Assembly: GCA_009617715.1 (NCBI GenBank)
Contig: VTFK01000049.1
Location: 434,001 to 498,000 of the forward strand
From: Plectrocnemia conspersa
Taxonomy: Eukaryota; Arthropoda; Insecta; Trichoptera; Polycentropodidae
Length of the DNA stretch: 64,000 nt
Direction: 5' to 3'
A program made the translations under genes and the position numbers. Position 1 is the stretch's first letter; every line of letters begins with the position of its first letter. Below the pieces are notes generated by a model, which was not told where the DNA came from, did no database searches, and saw nothing but the letters and a program-made list of their open reading frames with translations. Below, piece by piece: positions 44,110 to 56,950 of this stretch.

Positions 44110-45085
44110 AGCCACGTCTAGTCCACATCGTGACGATTTTTTGTACTTCGATGCAAATACTACAATATTATGTTTAAGTGGGGTTTGAGGGTGTTTCCTT
44201 TGAAAAGTTATCAAGAGTTAACTGTTTTCCACTATTCTTTTTCTTTTCTTCATATAGTATTTTACAACATGCTATGTCTTTATTGATCGCCCTACGCACT
44301 TGAGATATGCGTTCTCCATTGGAATCACAATCTTCCATAATATTTAAAAATTTGTCATGGTGCGTGAAGGCTTCATTCATATTTTTCATTGTTAAAGAGT
44401 TTTCCAAAATAAACCTGTCTCATCTGCATTAAATATTTGGCTAGAGGAATATTCTCCATCTTCAATAATTTTGGATAATTAGGAAATAAGTTCTTATGCA
44501 GCATCTTTATCCGCATCGGCCGATTCTCCAGTAAATTTAATATTATGAAAAGAATACCTCATTTTAAAATTGCAAAACCAACCGTTACTTGCTTGAAAAA
44601 CCGTCTTAAAATATTTTTTTAATCTATCCTTTCAATCTTTGTGCAAACTAAGAGCTTTTGCTTGAATAATTGAAATACTCAGAGGGACATCTTTTTGATG
44701 TTGGTCATCGATCCATGATGACAAAGATTTTTCCATTTCATCCATGTTTTTTTGGAAACATATCTTTAAAGATTGTGGAAAATACCTTTAATTTCGACAA
44801 TTTTGAACTTATTCCTTAATTATATTTTTATTTTGCAAAATTGAACATATCGTAGACCTGTTTGTATCATACGTCTAATAATTTCCATCTTTGTCTCGAA
44901 TCGTGTGAATTTTAGGTGTCCTTGATTTCTTTTTGTACATATCAACACTGAAGTTTTTCCGTTTCTCACTCATGTTTATGTTTTTTAAAAAAAAATTAAA
45001 TTAAAAAAAATGTTTTATTTTTTAAAATATGCGAAATAGCGAATTGTGCGAAAGTCGAACGTTCGAAAGTCGAGGGCCACCTGTA
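44110..45085 (-). mobile_element. pogo/Tigger-like element, internally deleted
   Basis: The minus strand begins with TACAGGTGGCCCTCGACTTT and a CGAACGTTCG palindrome, a typical Tigger-type terminus next to a TA. It then encodes a broken transposase. The opposite terminus was not found near 44100, so the 3' end is missing or too diverged. Confidence 0.65.
44174..44972 (-). pseudogene. pogo/Tigger-like transposase, broken
   Basis: Starts MSEKRKNFSVDMYKKKSRTP (the Tigger N-terminus), with a degraded helix-turn-helix (STICSILQNKNII), then CENP-B-type DNA-binding pieces (MDEMEKSLSSWIDDQHQKDV, 'GWFCNFKMRYSFHNIKFTGE'), and the first DDE strand FNADETGLFWK. Then it jumps to the C-terminal tail (FLNIMEDCDSNGERISQVRR, 'KILYEEKKKNSGKQLTLDNF'), so the rest of the catalytic core is deleted. 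Several in-frame stops and frameshifts. Best hit expected among pogo/Tigger/jerky proteins. Confidence 0.8.
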
Positions 45086-45179
45086 ATCCAATTCGAGTTT
45101 TGGCAGCACTGTAAATCAGACAGCTGTCAATAATCATGCGTACTAAAAGTGTCAAATGTAAAATGTAAGTTGTTTCAAT

Positions 45180-45300
45180 TTTTTGTCAGAAAGGGGGGGG
45201 GGCAAAAGTTGGTTAATCAGTGATCGTTTTTTTAATATTTCGGATAGTATTTCATTAAATGACATGCATTTTTCTGGCCAAATTTAACCCTAACGCGTTT
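45180..45300 (-). repeat. A-module fragment, reverse orientation
   Basis: The complement reads TTTGGCCAGAAAAATGCATG, 'tcatttaatgaaatac' and a long C-run (from GGGGGGGG at 45193). Same block order as module A. Confidence 0.65.
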
Positions 45301-47348
45301 TTTTTACTGATTTTTGCGTAAATAGATAAAAAAATCAATTGGGCGACATGGTTTAGTTAAAAGGGGAGGGGCAACTTGCCGCCGATATAATACGATTTAA
45401 ACGCCGTTGGAGAATGGATAAATGTACGGAAAAGTCATTGAAAATTACATTACTCTTGATGAAAATAAAACATTCAGCTTAATTAATTATCGTTGAATTA
45501 AAACAGTAATTTAATTTATTTAAAGAAAATATGTACGTAAATGTAAAAACAAAACTTCTTAGATTGAGAATCATAGATAAAAAATTACACGTCTAGGTAC
45601 AGACTGGCCAAAAAATTGTTTCCAAATTCCATCGATAGATTGAAATATTTTACGGTTAATTTTAGTAATTTAACAAGTCCAGGTAAAATGTTTAGGAGTT
45701 ATTAAATATTTTTACCGTAATAAACGAGTAACTAATTAAATAAAATACTGGAAATTTAATAATCAAGTAATTTAAAATGGCTTTAACAAATATGTATTGG
45801 GCATGTCATACATGCCTTTGGAATCGTAAAGGTTAAAAGCATTTGGAGTACCCGTGACCTATATATTGAATTTGATACTTATGCTTTTTGGCCTACGTCC
45901 ATGTGCGGATGTGTAAATATTTATTTTTTTAAATCGACTTCAAGTGGCTATTCTGCCTTTTGCAAATGGATACGTCTTTCGGGCGAGTCTGTTTTATTCT
46001 TGTCTCGATGCGGAATGAAAATGAATCTTTTGACTCATTATCACTACTCAAACTATGTAGTTTATATGTACTAGCGCACATTCCTGTTATAATTTTATCG
46101 CTACGTGCTGAAATAGTTCTCCCGGAATCATGTAAGGTCAAATTTATTTTGCAGTAATTGCACGTCATAAAATTAAAGCAACCATTAACCTTTTAACATC
46201 GAACGATTTTAATACGTCGCTGTACCGTCTAAGAATTCAAGGATTCGTAATTGCCACGATTTATGACAATGCGAGTATAAAACAATTAGGTCTCATCGTA
46301 CTGATTTCGAGTCCGTTAGCTTTTTGCGAATAATATACGCACGGTGTGTATTTATGTCTTCAGAAAAGAGGCCAGAGAGTGCATGCACGCGTCAAATCTA
46401 CGGACAAGTCTCTAGCTATGAAAACGTGAGCGGAATCTCGCGTATTCCGGTTTCAGATCTCCTCCGTTCGTTCGAATCGGACTTTGTTCCGCGGAGATGA
46501 AAGCGGAAAGGTAATTCGACGCTCGTCAATGGAGTTTTTCTTGCGATCTGCACGAATGTCGACAGGAAACTGAAATGATGGTTACGTGGGCATTAGCGAC
46601 CCACGCTCTTGGCAATAGGCAACGATTCGTCTATTATAGTTATTACGCGTGTATTTTTAACGCGATCTAGCGACGCCTGACGAATTGGTGCGATTTTGAA
46701 CGCTTCAAGCGTATTTTTTTTAGATAGAAACTAACTTGGAAACTGCTGATGAAGTAGTACCGTTTGCTAGACTCAAATCGTGTCATTTAAAAAGAGCAAA
46801 CGAATCCTATGTCAATTGCGCTCTTTGATCTTCTTGTTTATGGTATATGTCCAATTGGTGCATCTGCTTCTGAATCCCAACGTGTAAATTTACACTAAAA
46901 TATACTTACCCCTCAAGATCAAAGAGCATATTGGTTTTAAATTCATATAATTCAAATCAATTATTTTTCATTCATTAGACAATAAAATAATCTTCAGATA
47001 TTAATCTAGTCTGCCATTTGGAAATTATGCTACCAAATATCGACAAGACACGTTGAAGATGAGTACGACTTACAGTACACAAGATATTATATAAATAAAA
47101 CGAACGATCCAGATAAAACCTTTTACTCATAAATGTTTTGAGCTACGAGCTCATAAATCTTTTATCTCAGATCACTCTTTGCGTAACATGCGATCTTAAA
47201 AGTCTGTTAGCTTTGATTATGTTAACAGATTTGCAACACGATCATCACCCCAATCCGTATATTTCAATACCGAATATTTTCGCCTATTCGTTATTCGAAT
47301 ATTTGCCCAACTTTTCGTAAAGTATTCGTTCATATTTGTAGCTGTACT

Positions 47349-47368
47349 CAGGGCCGGCCTGAGGGGCA
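47349..47368 (+). repeat. hAT-like terminal sequence
   Basis: CAGGGCCGGCCTGAGGGGCA is a spelling common at hAT transposon ends. No matching inverted end or transposase was found nearby, so this is a lone terminus at best. Confidence 0.35.
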
Positions 47369-47878
47369 TTGCTAAAAAAATCTAAAATTATTTAATGAAC
47401 GTACATGCAACAGCACGCATGTGATCAGAGACCATCCAAAATTATTTTGTAGAGCTAGCGGATGATATTTGAAAAAATCCTTTATTTTTTTAAGCTCATA
47501 AATACTATATTAACACACCTATTTTTTATGTTGAACTTATAAATTATTCTCAACAACATGTCAATTGTACTGGTGTCCTAAAGAGTCACTTCTGAAAATG
47601 CTTAAAAAACTGCAAAATATATTATAATTATTTTACATTCATTACAAAAGGATTGCACTGAAATTTAATGGTATATGTTATCATGGCAAAGGACTAAAAC
47701 ATGTTTTTTTTCAATTTCCCTTATTTGCAGGTTCCTCCTCTTTTCACCCCCATGCTGATGGAGGCTTAACGAAAACTATGGAAATATTAAGAATAAATTA
47801 ATTAATTTAGACTTAACTTGAGATGGTTTCCGGAGTGTGAAAATTAAACTCGAAACTAATAACGGTTTTTACATATCA

Positions 47879-47892
47879 CCCCCCCCCCCCCC
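47879..47892. repeat. Poly-C tract
   Basis: A run of about 13 C residues, striking in an AT-rich intron; possible assembly or sequencing length uncertainty. Confidence 0.8.
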
Positions 47893-49139
47893 GTGTTTTG
47901 GTGTGACTTTGTAGCCAAATAGACGCTGGAAAATCTGGTAATATTTTATTTTATAAATATATATATATATATAATTTACCACATACATATATAGGTAAAT
48001 GTATGTTCCGTTATTAGGCGGTGAAAGTCCTGTTTTTGTTTTTTTAAATTACCGGTGATGATGTGTTCTCGCGGTGCTCTGATTGATTCGCTGATGTTCA
48101 TTTCAATGCGAAACTTGGCTCGTCTCTGTTGTTGTCATTCATTGGCGTTTTTCACCGCATATCTGTGACATAGTGTCACATATTTTACAATGTTCGAGAT
48201 AGCTCTGGATGAGGATGTTTGCGCCAATTGCATTAGACACACCCATTAATTGTGTTTACGCTTTAAGAGAGAAACAGCCCAGGTGGTCACTCCGGCGATC
48301 GGTAACTAAGAGTACAAAAACAATAGTATTTAGCGCGCGTCGTTTCCAAACAAAAAGTAGTTTTTTCAGTTGTATTTGTGAGTGATGTGCTATTAGGTGT
48401 TTCGTACAATATTTCTAATTATAACGGCAAAAGTTTGTTCACGAGATGTTCTATTGTATGTAGCCTTACTTTCAATGCGTGTTTTTGTTTCTTAGAACTT
48501 AAAAGGGATCGTTAGAATGACATCTAAATTATAATAAATTGTGCAAATGGTTGAAATAATGAATATTCGGAACTTAATCGCGATGGTTACATAGAGACAT
48601 CCAACCTCAAGATCTAGTTAATCGTTTTTTTAAGCTATAAAATAAGTAGATATTTCGACATCAAATCGCGTAACAAAAGGTCGTCAGAAAATTCTTCTTG
48701 CTCCACTTCGATATAATATTTTTAATTTGTCAAGCAATACAGTGCTTTTTTCTTCTTTGATTACTTCGATATGCGAATTTTCCACAATGGAAAATAGTCG
48801 TCTCAATAATTCCTGACCACATATTATACATCATTTTTGGCACAACTTGAAAAATATGCTTTATTGATAAGATAATTGGGGTTTTGTAACAAATTAATTA
48901 AATCAATGAGGCGGATATTATGTCTTTCAGAGTTGAAACATTTTTTGTCTTTGCTACCTGCTTGTATACTAAGCGGCTACGGGATATTTGGGTGTATTCC
49001 ACTATGCAAATTTTATTTAAAAAAAAAACAATTTTCGATATATATATAATACATTTTACAAATCCTGATTTGCGCTTTATTTTTTTTTATTTCCGGAACA
49101 CAAGACAGCGAAAAATCCGAAAATTCCCGGGAATGAATT

Positions 49140-49300
49140 TTCAGGTTGTCTCGATTCAGAATCCCTACATGCGATTTGAGAACTCAATGCTGTTTATTAT
49201 ATGCTGATGACCTGAAAATGTTTTAGACTATTCACACAAATGTCGATCAACAATTCGCTTCTCTTCAGCGAAATTTCTTTATACACTTAAAATAGTTAAG
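49140..49300 (+). pseudogene. Non-LTR reverse transcriptase fragment (YADD region)
   Basis: FIICADDLKMF, a stop, then TIHTNVDQQFASLQRNF, matching 'LLYADDLKxxxxIxxxxDxxxLQxDL' in jockey-type RTs. Keeps the two catalytic Asp residues but is surrounded by stops. Confidence 0.7.
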
Positions 49301-51194
49301 GTTATTATAAGGTTATTATATATTATATGTTATTAGCGATAATCTGATCTCATTCTTCATATTAAAAAAGTATGATAAAAGGTTTCGATTATAGATTATG
49401 GCACACATTATTTTCATATGCTGGTATTTTTTACAAGACTAAAGGTATTTTAGCGCTAATACTCGTTAGGTTTTTTTAGCTGGGAGTGGCCTTATTGACC
49501 GTCCGGCGGTGTTATTTCCGAAAAGCTTTTACCGTCAATATTTGAAAGCTTATCTCGCCGAAAATATTCATCGCCTTAGCGCTCATAAATATATTTATTT
49601 TGCTCTGCAATTGAGCAAATTTTCGAGTCACGTCTATTTATAAGTGGCGTTTTTCGCCATTCGTTTATTGTTCGCTAAAACTTGGCTAGACTCCACGCCC
49701 GATCTTTTCCTTCATTTCTAGGCGCACGCCGTCACCTCGAATCGTCTCCAATTGAAGCTCAATTGCCGCCTAGATGAATAGGCATCTTGGTGGAATTGAA
49801 TAGCTCCGCTTCCTTTTCAATTGTGCGATCGTCAATTGATAGGCGTCCCGAAGGGATATACGAAGCGATGAATCAACGCAGCCGAGTAAACAAACCTCGA
49901 CTCTCTGAGATGGTTCAATTTATTTTTACCTCCGAGTGTCTGGACTATTTCTGCCGCATATGTTGGCGGCGCCTTCCGAATGATGGATACTCACCGAAAA
50001 CGGTGTAACTGGTCCAATAGTCAAATCCAATTGCATTAAATGGTCGTTGAAAGTTCTCGGAATTGTATCATACAAACTTTAGGATCAACCTTGAAATGAA
50101 CATATAAAAACATAAAGCCTTTAAAAATCGAGCGTATCTTGTATACTACTGGCATAGCTTGAAATTTATTTTTGATCTGTTTTGATTGAAAATATTTGAA
50201 GCTCTACACTGTTTATGTAATGCTGGAAACTATTGTTTAAAAATATGATATGGAAACATAAAATTAAGCATGAAGGTCATCTCAATTTAGATAAATTGAA
50301 ATATTCTCTACATATCTACAAAATTAACTGCGAGCGGTTGTATTATAGATGAGGTGGGACACCTTCATGAGCATTCATATGCAACGCAAGCATCGGACGC
50401 TTCTTCGAATAGCTCCACTTACATCACTGTTATATATGTAAGAACCACAACAATGAAAAATGTAATCAAACAGTTCCAATTCCGGCGATCGCTATGCAAA
50501 GCTAAACGCCCACCACCGCAGACGTCATCCATTCATTGGAAAGGAAAGCCACCGCAGCGTTAGAAACTCCAGACAGGTGTCCTATCCTATGCAGATAGAA
50601 ACCGCCAATCTGGTAACACCGACGCATCTCAGAAGCTGAGATGACCCGACCCCAACGGTCACTTTCACTTGAGCACTTTCGCAAATCCGACCATATGGTC
50701 GGTGCTTTTGATGGATTAGGAACGCTCGCCAACGGCAGGGACGTTGGGCGTGGACAATTGTTGACCCTTGACCTACTTCAACGGTAACCGCTCCCATTGA
50801 ACGAATTGCGTGTCTGACCGATCCATAACTCCACAGACTGACAGACAAGCAGTACCATCACTTCAAGTCCTTTTTGCTTAATTAGTGACGCAAATCGCCA
50901 GACGGCGAAACGCAGTCGATTCATAAATACGATCGTATTTTAAATGTCACGACTCCGATTGGTAAAATGATAACCTTGACTCGCAAGAAATACATAATGA
51001 TGTATATTTTTAGCTGTGATATATCGAGGGGTGTTCCCCATAATAAATAACAATCTTATCAATCCTGTTTTATTGAATTCTTGTTTGCATATGATATGAT
51101 ATTGAGTCAAATTTTAAATGCTGCCACTTTTGTCATTTAAAACATTAATTATCTCGAATGTCTTCTGCAAGGCTATCCATGTCATCTGCATGGG

Positions 51195-51312
51195 ACAGGG
51201 AGGGCATTCGCATGAATCTTAATGAAATCAAAATATTAAAAATAAAAAAATACTAACTGGTCAAATTTGGCCCCGTATGCCTCTACCTGCCTTAAAATGA
51301 CGTCCCTGTTAT
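51195..51312 (+). repeat. Short A-module copy with both ends
   Basis: GGGACAGGGAGGGCATTC start, 'atgaatcttaatgaaatcaa', 'taactggtcaaatttggcc', and an AAAATGACGTCCCTG end. About 120 bases, no B module or foldback, so module A can occur alone. Confidence 0.7.
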
Positions 51313-52642
51313 TTACTAAAATAATATTTTATTATATAAAAAAATCGTATTACCAATATTTTTTGATAGATCAACAGTTGCTAAACAGCATTATATATTA
51401 TCTTTAGCGGACAGTGGGCGGAAATGCATATCCTATAAACTAGTTTAGCAATCATCATGTGAATTTTATCAATATTGGAGAGGCGGAGGGGGTAGCGTAT
51501 CTCATGAAAGTATAAATCGACTCATTCAGTGCTACTTGCGATGTTTGCCATTTCGCCTGTGCAAATAGACACAAAAGCGTCGTCTAGGTATGGCGACGGT
51601 GGCGACGACACTATGTCAGCATAATATTAAAATTGATGGGCACATTTCGCGAGTGGCAATAAAAGTAATTGATCTTTCAAGTAATACCGTAGTGGTTGCC
51701 CACGCTAAATCGTCCCCCCTTACTGGGCGAGCGTGGGCTGGCCAACTCTGCCCACAAACGAAGCGGAAAGAACCGAAAAGCTGAACCTTCCACAAATACG
51801 CAATCGATAATCGATGCAGATGTATTCGACCGCTACTTCTGGGCACTTTTCAAATTTCGAACCCGCCATATAAGGAGCGCTTTGAATTCGTCTCGGAAGT
51901 TGAAAGATCTAGAAAAAGGTGGCGCCGACGCGAAAATGTCGCTTACGTCTGTTATTCAGGTGGGATGTTCAAACTGGAACAGTTTTTGTCTTTAACAAGT
52001 TATAATTCCCGCAGTGTGGGTGCGGGGGAGAATGCTAAGAGTCTTATTTGCTAAATTGAAAGGTAAACATACTCAGCCTAGCTTCTACAACGACATTATC
52101 TCCTGTTTTATAGTTAAGAGAAATGTGTTATGATGAGGCAGCCAGAGGGATATATAATGGAGCCAAAACTGACACTGATACATCTTTGATACTGCTCTTT
52201 ATATATAAAATAATGAAAGATATTCCTGACAGACACACATTATCGCATTAATCGCAGTTTTCTAATCGGATAACAGAAAAACAATATATAAAAATATAAT
52301 TGTCAAATACTAGATAAGGGCTTTCTGGTTTTAATTAGGCAATACCAGTTATCTGGCGTTAGCCAACACTACAGTTTTGTTCAGCATGTACCCAAAATGA
52401 TTTTAATAAACAAACAAAAGTACAGTACTGTGCGAAAGTCTTAGCCACCCCTGCTGCTCTGAACTCTTTCATAATTTAAATGTTCCACCCTATGATTTTT
52501 TTCTCTATGGGTCTTTTTATGTTCAAGTATAATTTCTTAACCTGTTAACCGAGCAGGACGTATTATTACGCCACACAAATTAACAATAAACTCTTAGGCG
52601 TTCTTAGTATTTTTCCAAAAACAAATTTATTTTACAATATTA

Positions 52643-53254
52643 TTATACAAAATAATCTCCATCGACTGATACATAATTCTTCCATCGATCAGGCAAGTTT
52701 TTAATCCCACATTTGTAAAAACTAATTGGCCGTGAGTTAAAATATTCAGAAATAAATTTTTAACTTAATTAACACTATTCTTTTTTACCGTCTAAATTAT
52801 GTTGTAGAGAAATAAATAAATTGTAATGTGCTATATCGGGAGAATATGGAGGGTGAGTTTTCCCACCCGAAAGCATTTATTTTTCTCGCAGTATGAGGCA
52901 GGCGCGTCGCCTTGTTCTCGTCGCTTAATGCGTGTGTAACCCATACGCCTTAGAAATATTTTTTCAACTTCTTTGAATGCCAGACCATGAATATCCTGTC
53001 TTATATGTTATCTCCTTAATCGACATCTCTGTATTGGCTTCAATTTCTGGAGCTATGCGGTCATTATCGATGATTTTTGGTGTTCCACTTCTAGGCTTGT
53101 CCTCCAAATAAAATTTTCCAGATTTAAATCTTTTGAACCATTTTTTAAATTGACGAACTAGTAAAACCTAACTATAGACGGCACAAATGTTTTTTGAAAA
53201 TGTATACATCATTCAAGTGCGTAAAAACACCTTACTTGGAACGAAATCTTCCAT
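52643..53254 (-). pseudogene. mariner transposase, internally deleted
   Basis: The minus strand from the ATG at 53254 gives MEDFVPSKVF, then NICAVY, QFKKWFKRFKSGKFYLEDKP, RSGTPKIIDNDRIAPEIEAN and MSIKEITYKTGYS, the paired helix-turn-helix N-terminus of mariner. The central DDD(34)D core is mostly lost. It resumes with HPPYSPDIAHYNLFISLQHN and ends GIKNLPDRWKNYVSVDGDYF, the normal mariner C-terminus, stop at 52643-52645. Frameshifts and stops are present. Terminal repeats were not placed with confidence. Confidence 0.85.
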
Positions 53255-53564
53255 TGATACTCAAGTGTGTATTTTTTGTTGTTGTTATATTCGTAACGAG
53301 CTCTCCAGATGTTAATCCAAACACTACCAAAAAAAAGAAAGATATGCGACCCGAATGACAAATAAGTGACAACTAACCGTCAAAGTTATTCAGTATAAAA
53401 ACGTCCTTTCTTTTGGGTTATATTTAAAATTTGATAAATAAAAAAATTAGTAAACTTAAATTTTGTCCATTGGTGTGTTTACGTTTTAGTGCTTAAATAT
53501 TTTTCTGTTATAACCAAACACAAAAAATAATAAGAATGTGAAAAATCCAATATTATTTATGATG

Positions 53565-53960
53565 GTCGTCGTCGCAGTGGGAACGATTTTATTGCTTTTG
53601 ACGTGATTTTTTTACTTCTGAGAAGTGATAATTGTTATTACGCCCTCCTATTGACCAAAATTCGGTTAGAATATTCTTTAACCAATACTCTCATATCATA
53701 AATCGGTATGAATAGCTATCATATTTTTATAACATAGTATAATATGGAAGTGCATACAAACATCTGTCTGTACTTCTTCTTCCGCTTATTTTCCCCTGAG
53801 AAAAATCTTTTGGATTTGACCTAATGAAAATTCTAAAACTGTAATTAGTTTCAGAACTTTCATTGGGTTAGGTTTAGGTTTGAACATAAAATGGACGTTT
53901 CGCAATTGTCAAATAGAGCTTCGTAGACATTTAAGAGCAGCATATAATTTTGAGTGACAG
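53565..53960 (-). repeat. Composite repeat copy (foldback right arm and B-side flank)
   Basis: Right arm 53575-53665 (ATTTTATTGCTTTTGACGTG, 'acttctgagaagtgataatt', CGCCCTCCTATTGACCAAA), then the 'accaatactctcatat..tagctatcat' flank and CATTGGGTTAGGTT, 'gtttcgcaattgtcaa' in reverse orientation to the copy at 9940-10440. Confidence 0.7.
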
Positions 53961-56445
53961 CCCTGGCGCCACTCAAGAAAACAAAACATGTTTTCGTGGT
54001 TTTAAAACTCGCTACTCAAATTTTCATATTTTTTTATGTATGACTATAAACCCAACACGGCTTTTAATATTTTTTTTAGCCTAGATAGTAGTTTCTTGCG
54101 AGAGAGAAACAAATCTCACGTGGCCGTATCGAGCGACAAAATCCTCGCGTGGCATTAGAAAGGTTAAAAAAAAGCCCTGGTTGCCACAGTATATCTGTTT
54201 AGATTTAAATAAGTAATTATATACATAGGTATTATATTTTATTTGTTTAAATACATGTCGTAGCTCTGTTTAGTGTAATCAAAGGATGTACAAAATGTGT
54301 TAATTACTTCCACAGATTGTGCAATAGCTTATAATGGTAGCAATTAAGATAGCGCCTAACATTATTTTAATTGTACACTATAAAAGTAGCGCCGCCAGCA
54401 CACAAATTAAATCGCGACAACTATTAATTCGTAAAGCGTTACAAGCACATCTAAATCTCTCATTTACCCCCATTTTTTAGACACTTTAAAATGTCAAAAC
54501 CCACGCGAGACGCAAAAGAACAAACAAAGCGCAGCGCGGCTGTCTGGTGTTGAAAGAAAAAGGCTAAAAAAATCACTTCCGTCCGTTTTACAAAGACACG
54601 CGAGAGATATCCAATTGGCATAATCAGTGAGAGATGATGATGTTTTGGAAGGAAAACGGACGTTGCGACATTTTGGCGCATGTCCAGCAGTAGTACGCAA
54701 CACTGATGACATCCGACACGGGTAATAATGAACGACATAATAATAATAATGCACTATCGAATGACCAATGCAATGCGATATAAATAACGTGACCCGTATG
54801 AGATAATCGTGTCGCCAACACTAACTAGTAATAGTAAAAAATCATTAACATGTCTGGTCAAAGAGATAAACGTTCATGTTGATATATCAAAGATACGGGG
54901 CTATTCGCACATATCCATCGACTTGTGTGAATCGATATTTTCAAACTTCAGTGTACTGGTCGATAGCTAGGTCTTTGATAACAGTTTGACAGCTAATGTT
55001 GATTCAACTTTTACGAAAACAACGGATTCGTATAGATTGATGACCTCGAGATACCAAGACCAAGGGTTTACGTCAAAGATGTCATATAACATCCATGGCA
55101 AAACTCTTAATGACAGAAATGGCAGTGGCATAGGAATCTTTAGGTCAAAACGCACATCACAAAGAGATCGTCTATCTTGACCACATCAATGCAGATTTAT
55201 ATACTAAAGAAATAGACATATATAAACTTGATAGCATTGACAAATTTATAAAAACAGACCACAGACCTCCAAAACGAACTCCACATGCATAACAAAATAA
55301 AATATCATATGCATAGAATAAACAAAGAGGAGATGCACACATAGAAGAATCGTTGTTCTGAGGCAATTTGGTTAAAAACTCAAAAGGCCGGATGTGAGGT
55401 GCATATCAAACGCACATGTGGAACCCCAGCTTCCGGATACACAAACCAATTATCAACGCGTGTAACGAAACATTAAAAAACTACTGTTGATATTACTGTT
55501 TGTCCAGCAATTAAAAATAATGAGGTTATTGTGCAGCACGGTGTGCTAATGTTGACCTTTCAAAGTCCTTGACCATCAAAACCATATGTTTTTTATACTT
55601 GACATTTAGCATCTTGACATTCTTCGATTGTGCTATAAAAAATGATCCATCAGTCTAAAATTATAATTATTCAATTAATCGCCTGAACGACAGTGAACCC
55701 TGATAACACGGCACTTAACTTTTTAATTGTCCAATAAGTATCCAATTTGACACGGTTCAATATTTAACCATTTAACCCTTCGTTTGATGACCTGTCGTGA
55801 CTCGGTGCTTTTCTGCTCTAAACCTACGATACATAACGAGCTCTCTCGTTAGTGATTCTGTACAGACTCCGTTTTATTCCATTGTTAGACGCCGCCCTTA
55901 TAAGGACCTTATAGGTCTTGTGCGACGTCAGCTGGTTGAATCTATTGCCGCTATTGTTTATGGATGCATGCAAATAGTATTTTTAAATCGTCGCAAATTT
56001 AAAAGCGCGCTCCATGGGAATACGGTAGACAAAAATAGAAAAGGGCAGATGGAAAATGCGCTCCAGAGAGCACGTGTTCCCCTTGGAAATATTTGGAATT
56101 GTTAACGAGGCCGATCACCCCCGCTCGCGCTTATGATATTGGAACATTTTATTTCGGGATGATTTGTGAGCATTCTCAGATGTGTTCCCCTTTACGTTAC
56201 GAAACTGGTGATATCAATAAAAAGCATGGAATATAGATACACAAAGCTATTTTAGATCGTGATAGATCAATAGAAATTCTTGAGTAATACCATTTATACC
56301 TTCCGTCGTTTTATCACTGTTGGATTGCAGAACTAAAACTAAATATCTTATGACCAGAGTGTACTCAATTAAAATATCACAGTCAGTGATTTCATTACAT
56401 CTCGTCATTTATCTACGTAAGTTTTTAATTTATTGGTAGTGTAGT

Positions 56446-56950
56446 GTACTCTTTAATTTGTTGGTATTATTTTCTATAAAAATCATTTACATTAAATCAA
56501 ATTAAAAAAAATAATATATATACATCTGGGGTTACCTCAAAACAGTGAAAAATCGACCACCGTACATGTACGGCGATACCGCTCAAAAGGTTAATTAGAT
56601 AAAAAGAAACCACTCCGCCTGGGAATCGGCAGATTGCAAAAATATATGGGGACTTTCAAGAGTATCACCATAAAATTTACTAAATCTAGTTTTTTCAATA
56701 AAAAATTCTAAATATGAATAATGTATTACGTACTCTTTAATTTATTGGTATTAATTTCTATAAAAATCGTTTACATTAAATTATATTTAGAAAAATATTA
56801 AATAACTATTTGGTCTACCTCAAAACAGTGAAAGATCGACCACCGTACATGTAATGTGATACCGCTCAAAGAGTTATTCAGATAAAAACCGCTCCGCCTG
56901 GGAATCGGCAGATTGCAAAAATGTATGGGGACTTTTCACCATTAAATTTG
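56446..56950. repeat. Tandem duplication, 284-base period
   Basis: Unit 1 (56446-56680) and unit 2 (56730-56950) both carry GTACTCTTTAATTT.TTGGTA, 'ctataaaaatc.tttacatta', TACCTCAAAACAGTGAAA, GATCGACCACCGTACATGTA (A in place of G at the start in unit 1) and CTCCGCCTGGGAATCGGCAG. Unit 1 has a perfect 14-base palindrome CCGTACATGTACGG, which is degraded in unit 2. Confidence 0.85.

Noticed and set aside
50502..50848. Overlapping 69-88-codon frames in the kindlin intron
   Set aside because: No recognised domain and several frames open at once; typical of a GC-elevated non-coding block.
54460..54821. Three overlapping minus-strand frames of 65-92 codons
   Set aside because: All three frames are open together, and none shows a conserved motif.
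55797..56105. 102-codon plus-strand frame
   Set aside because: No domain, membrane segment or splice signals, and no similarity recognised; considered chance.
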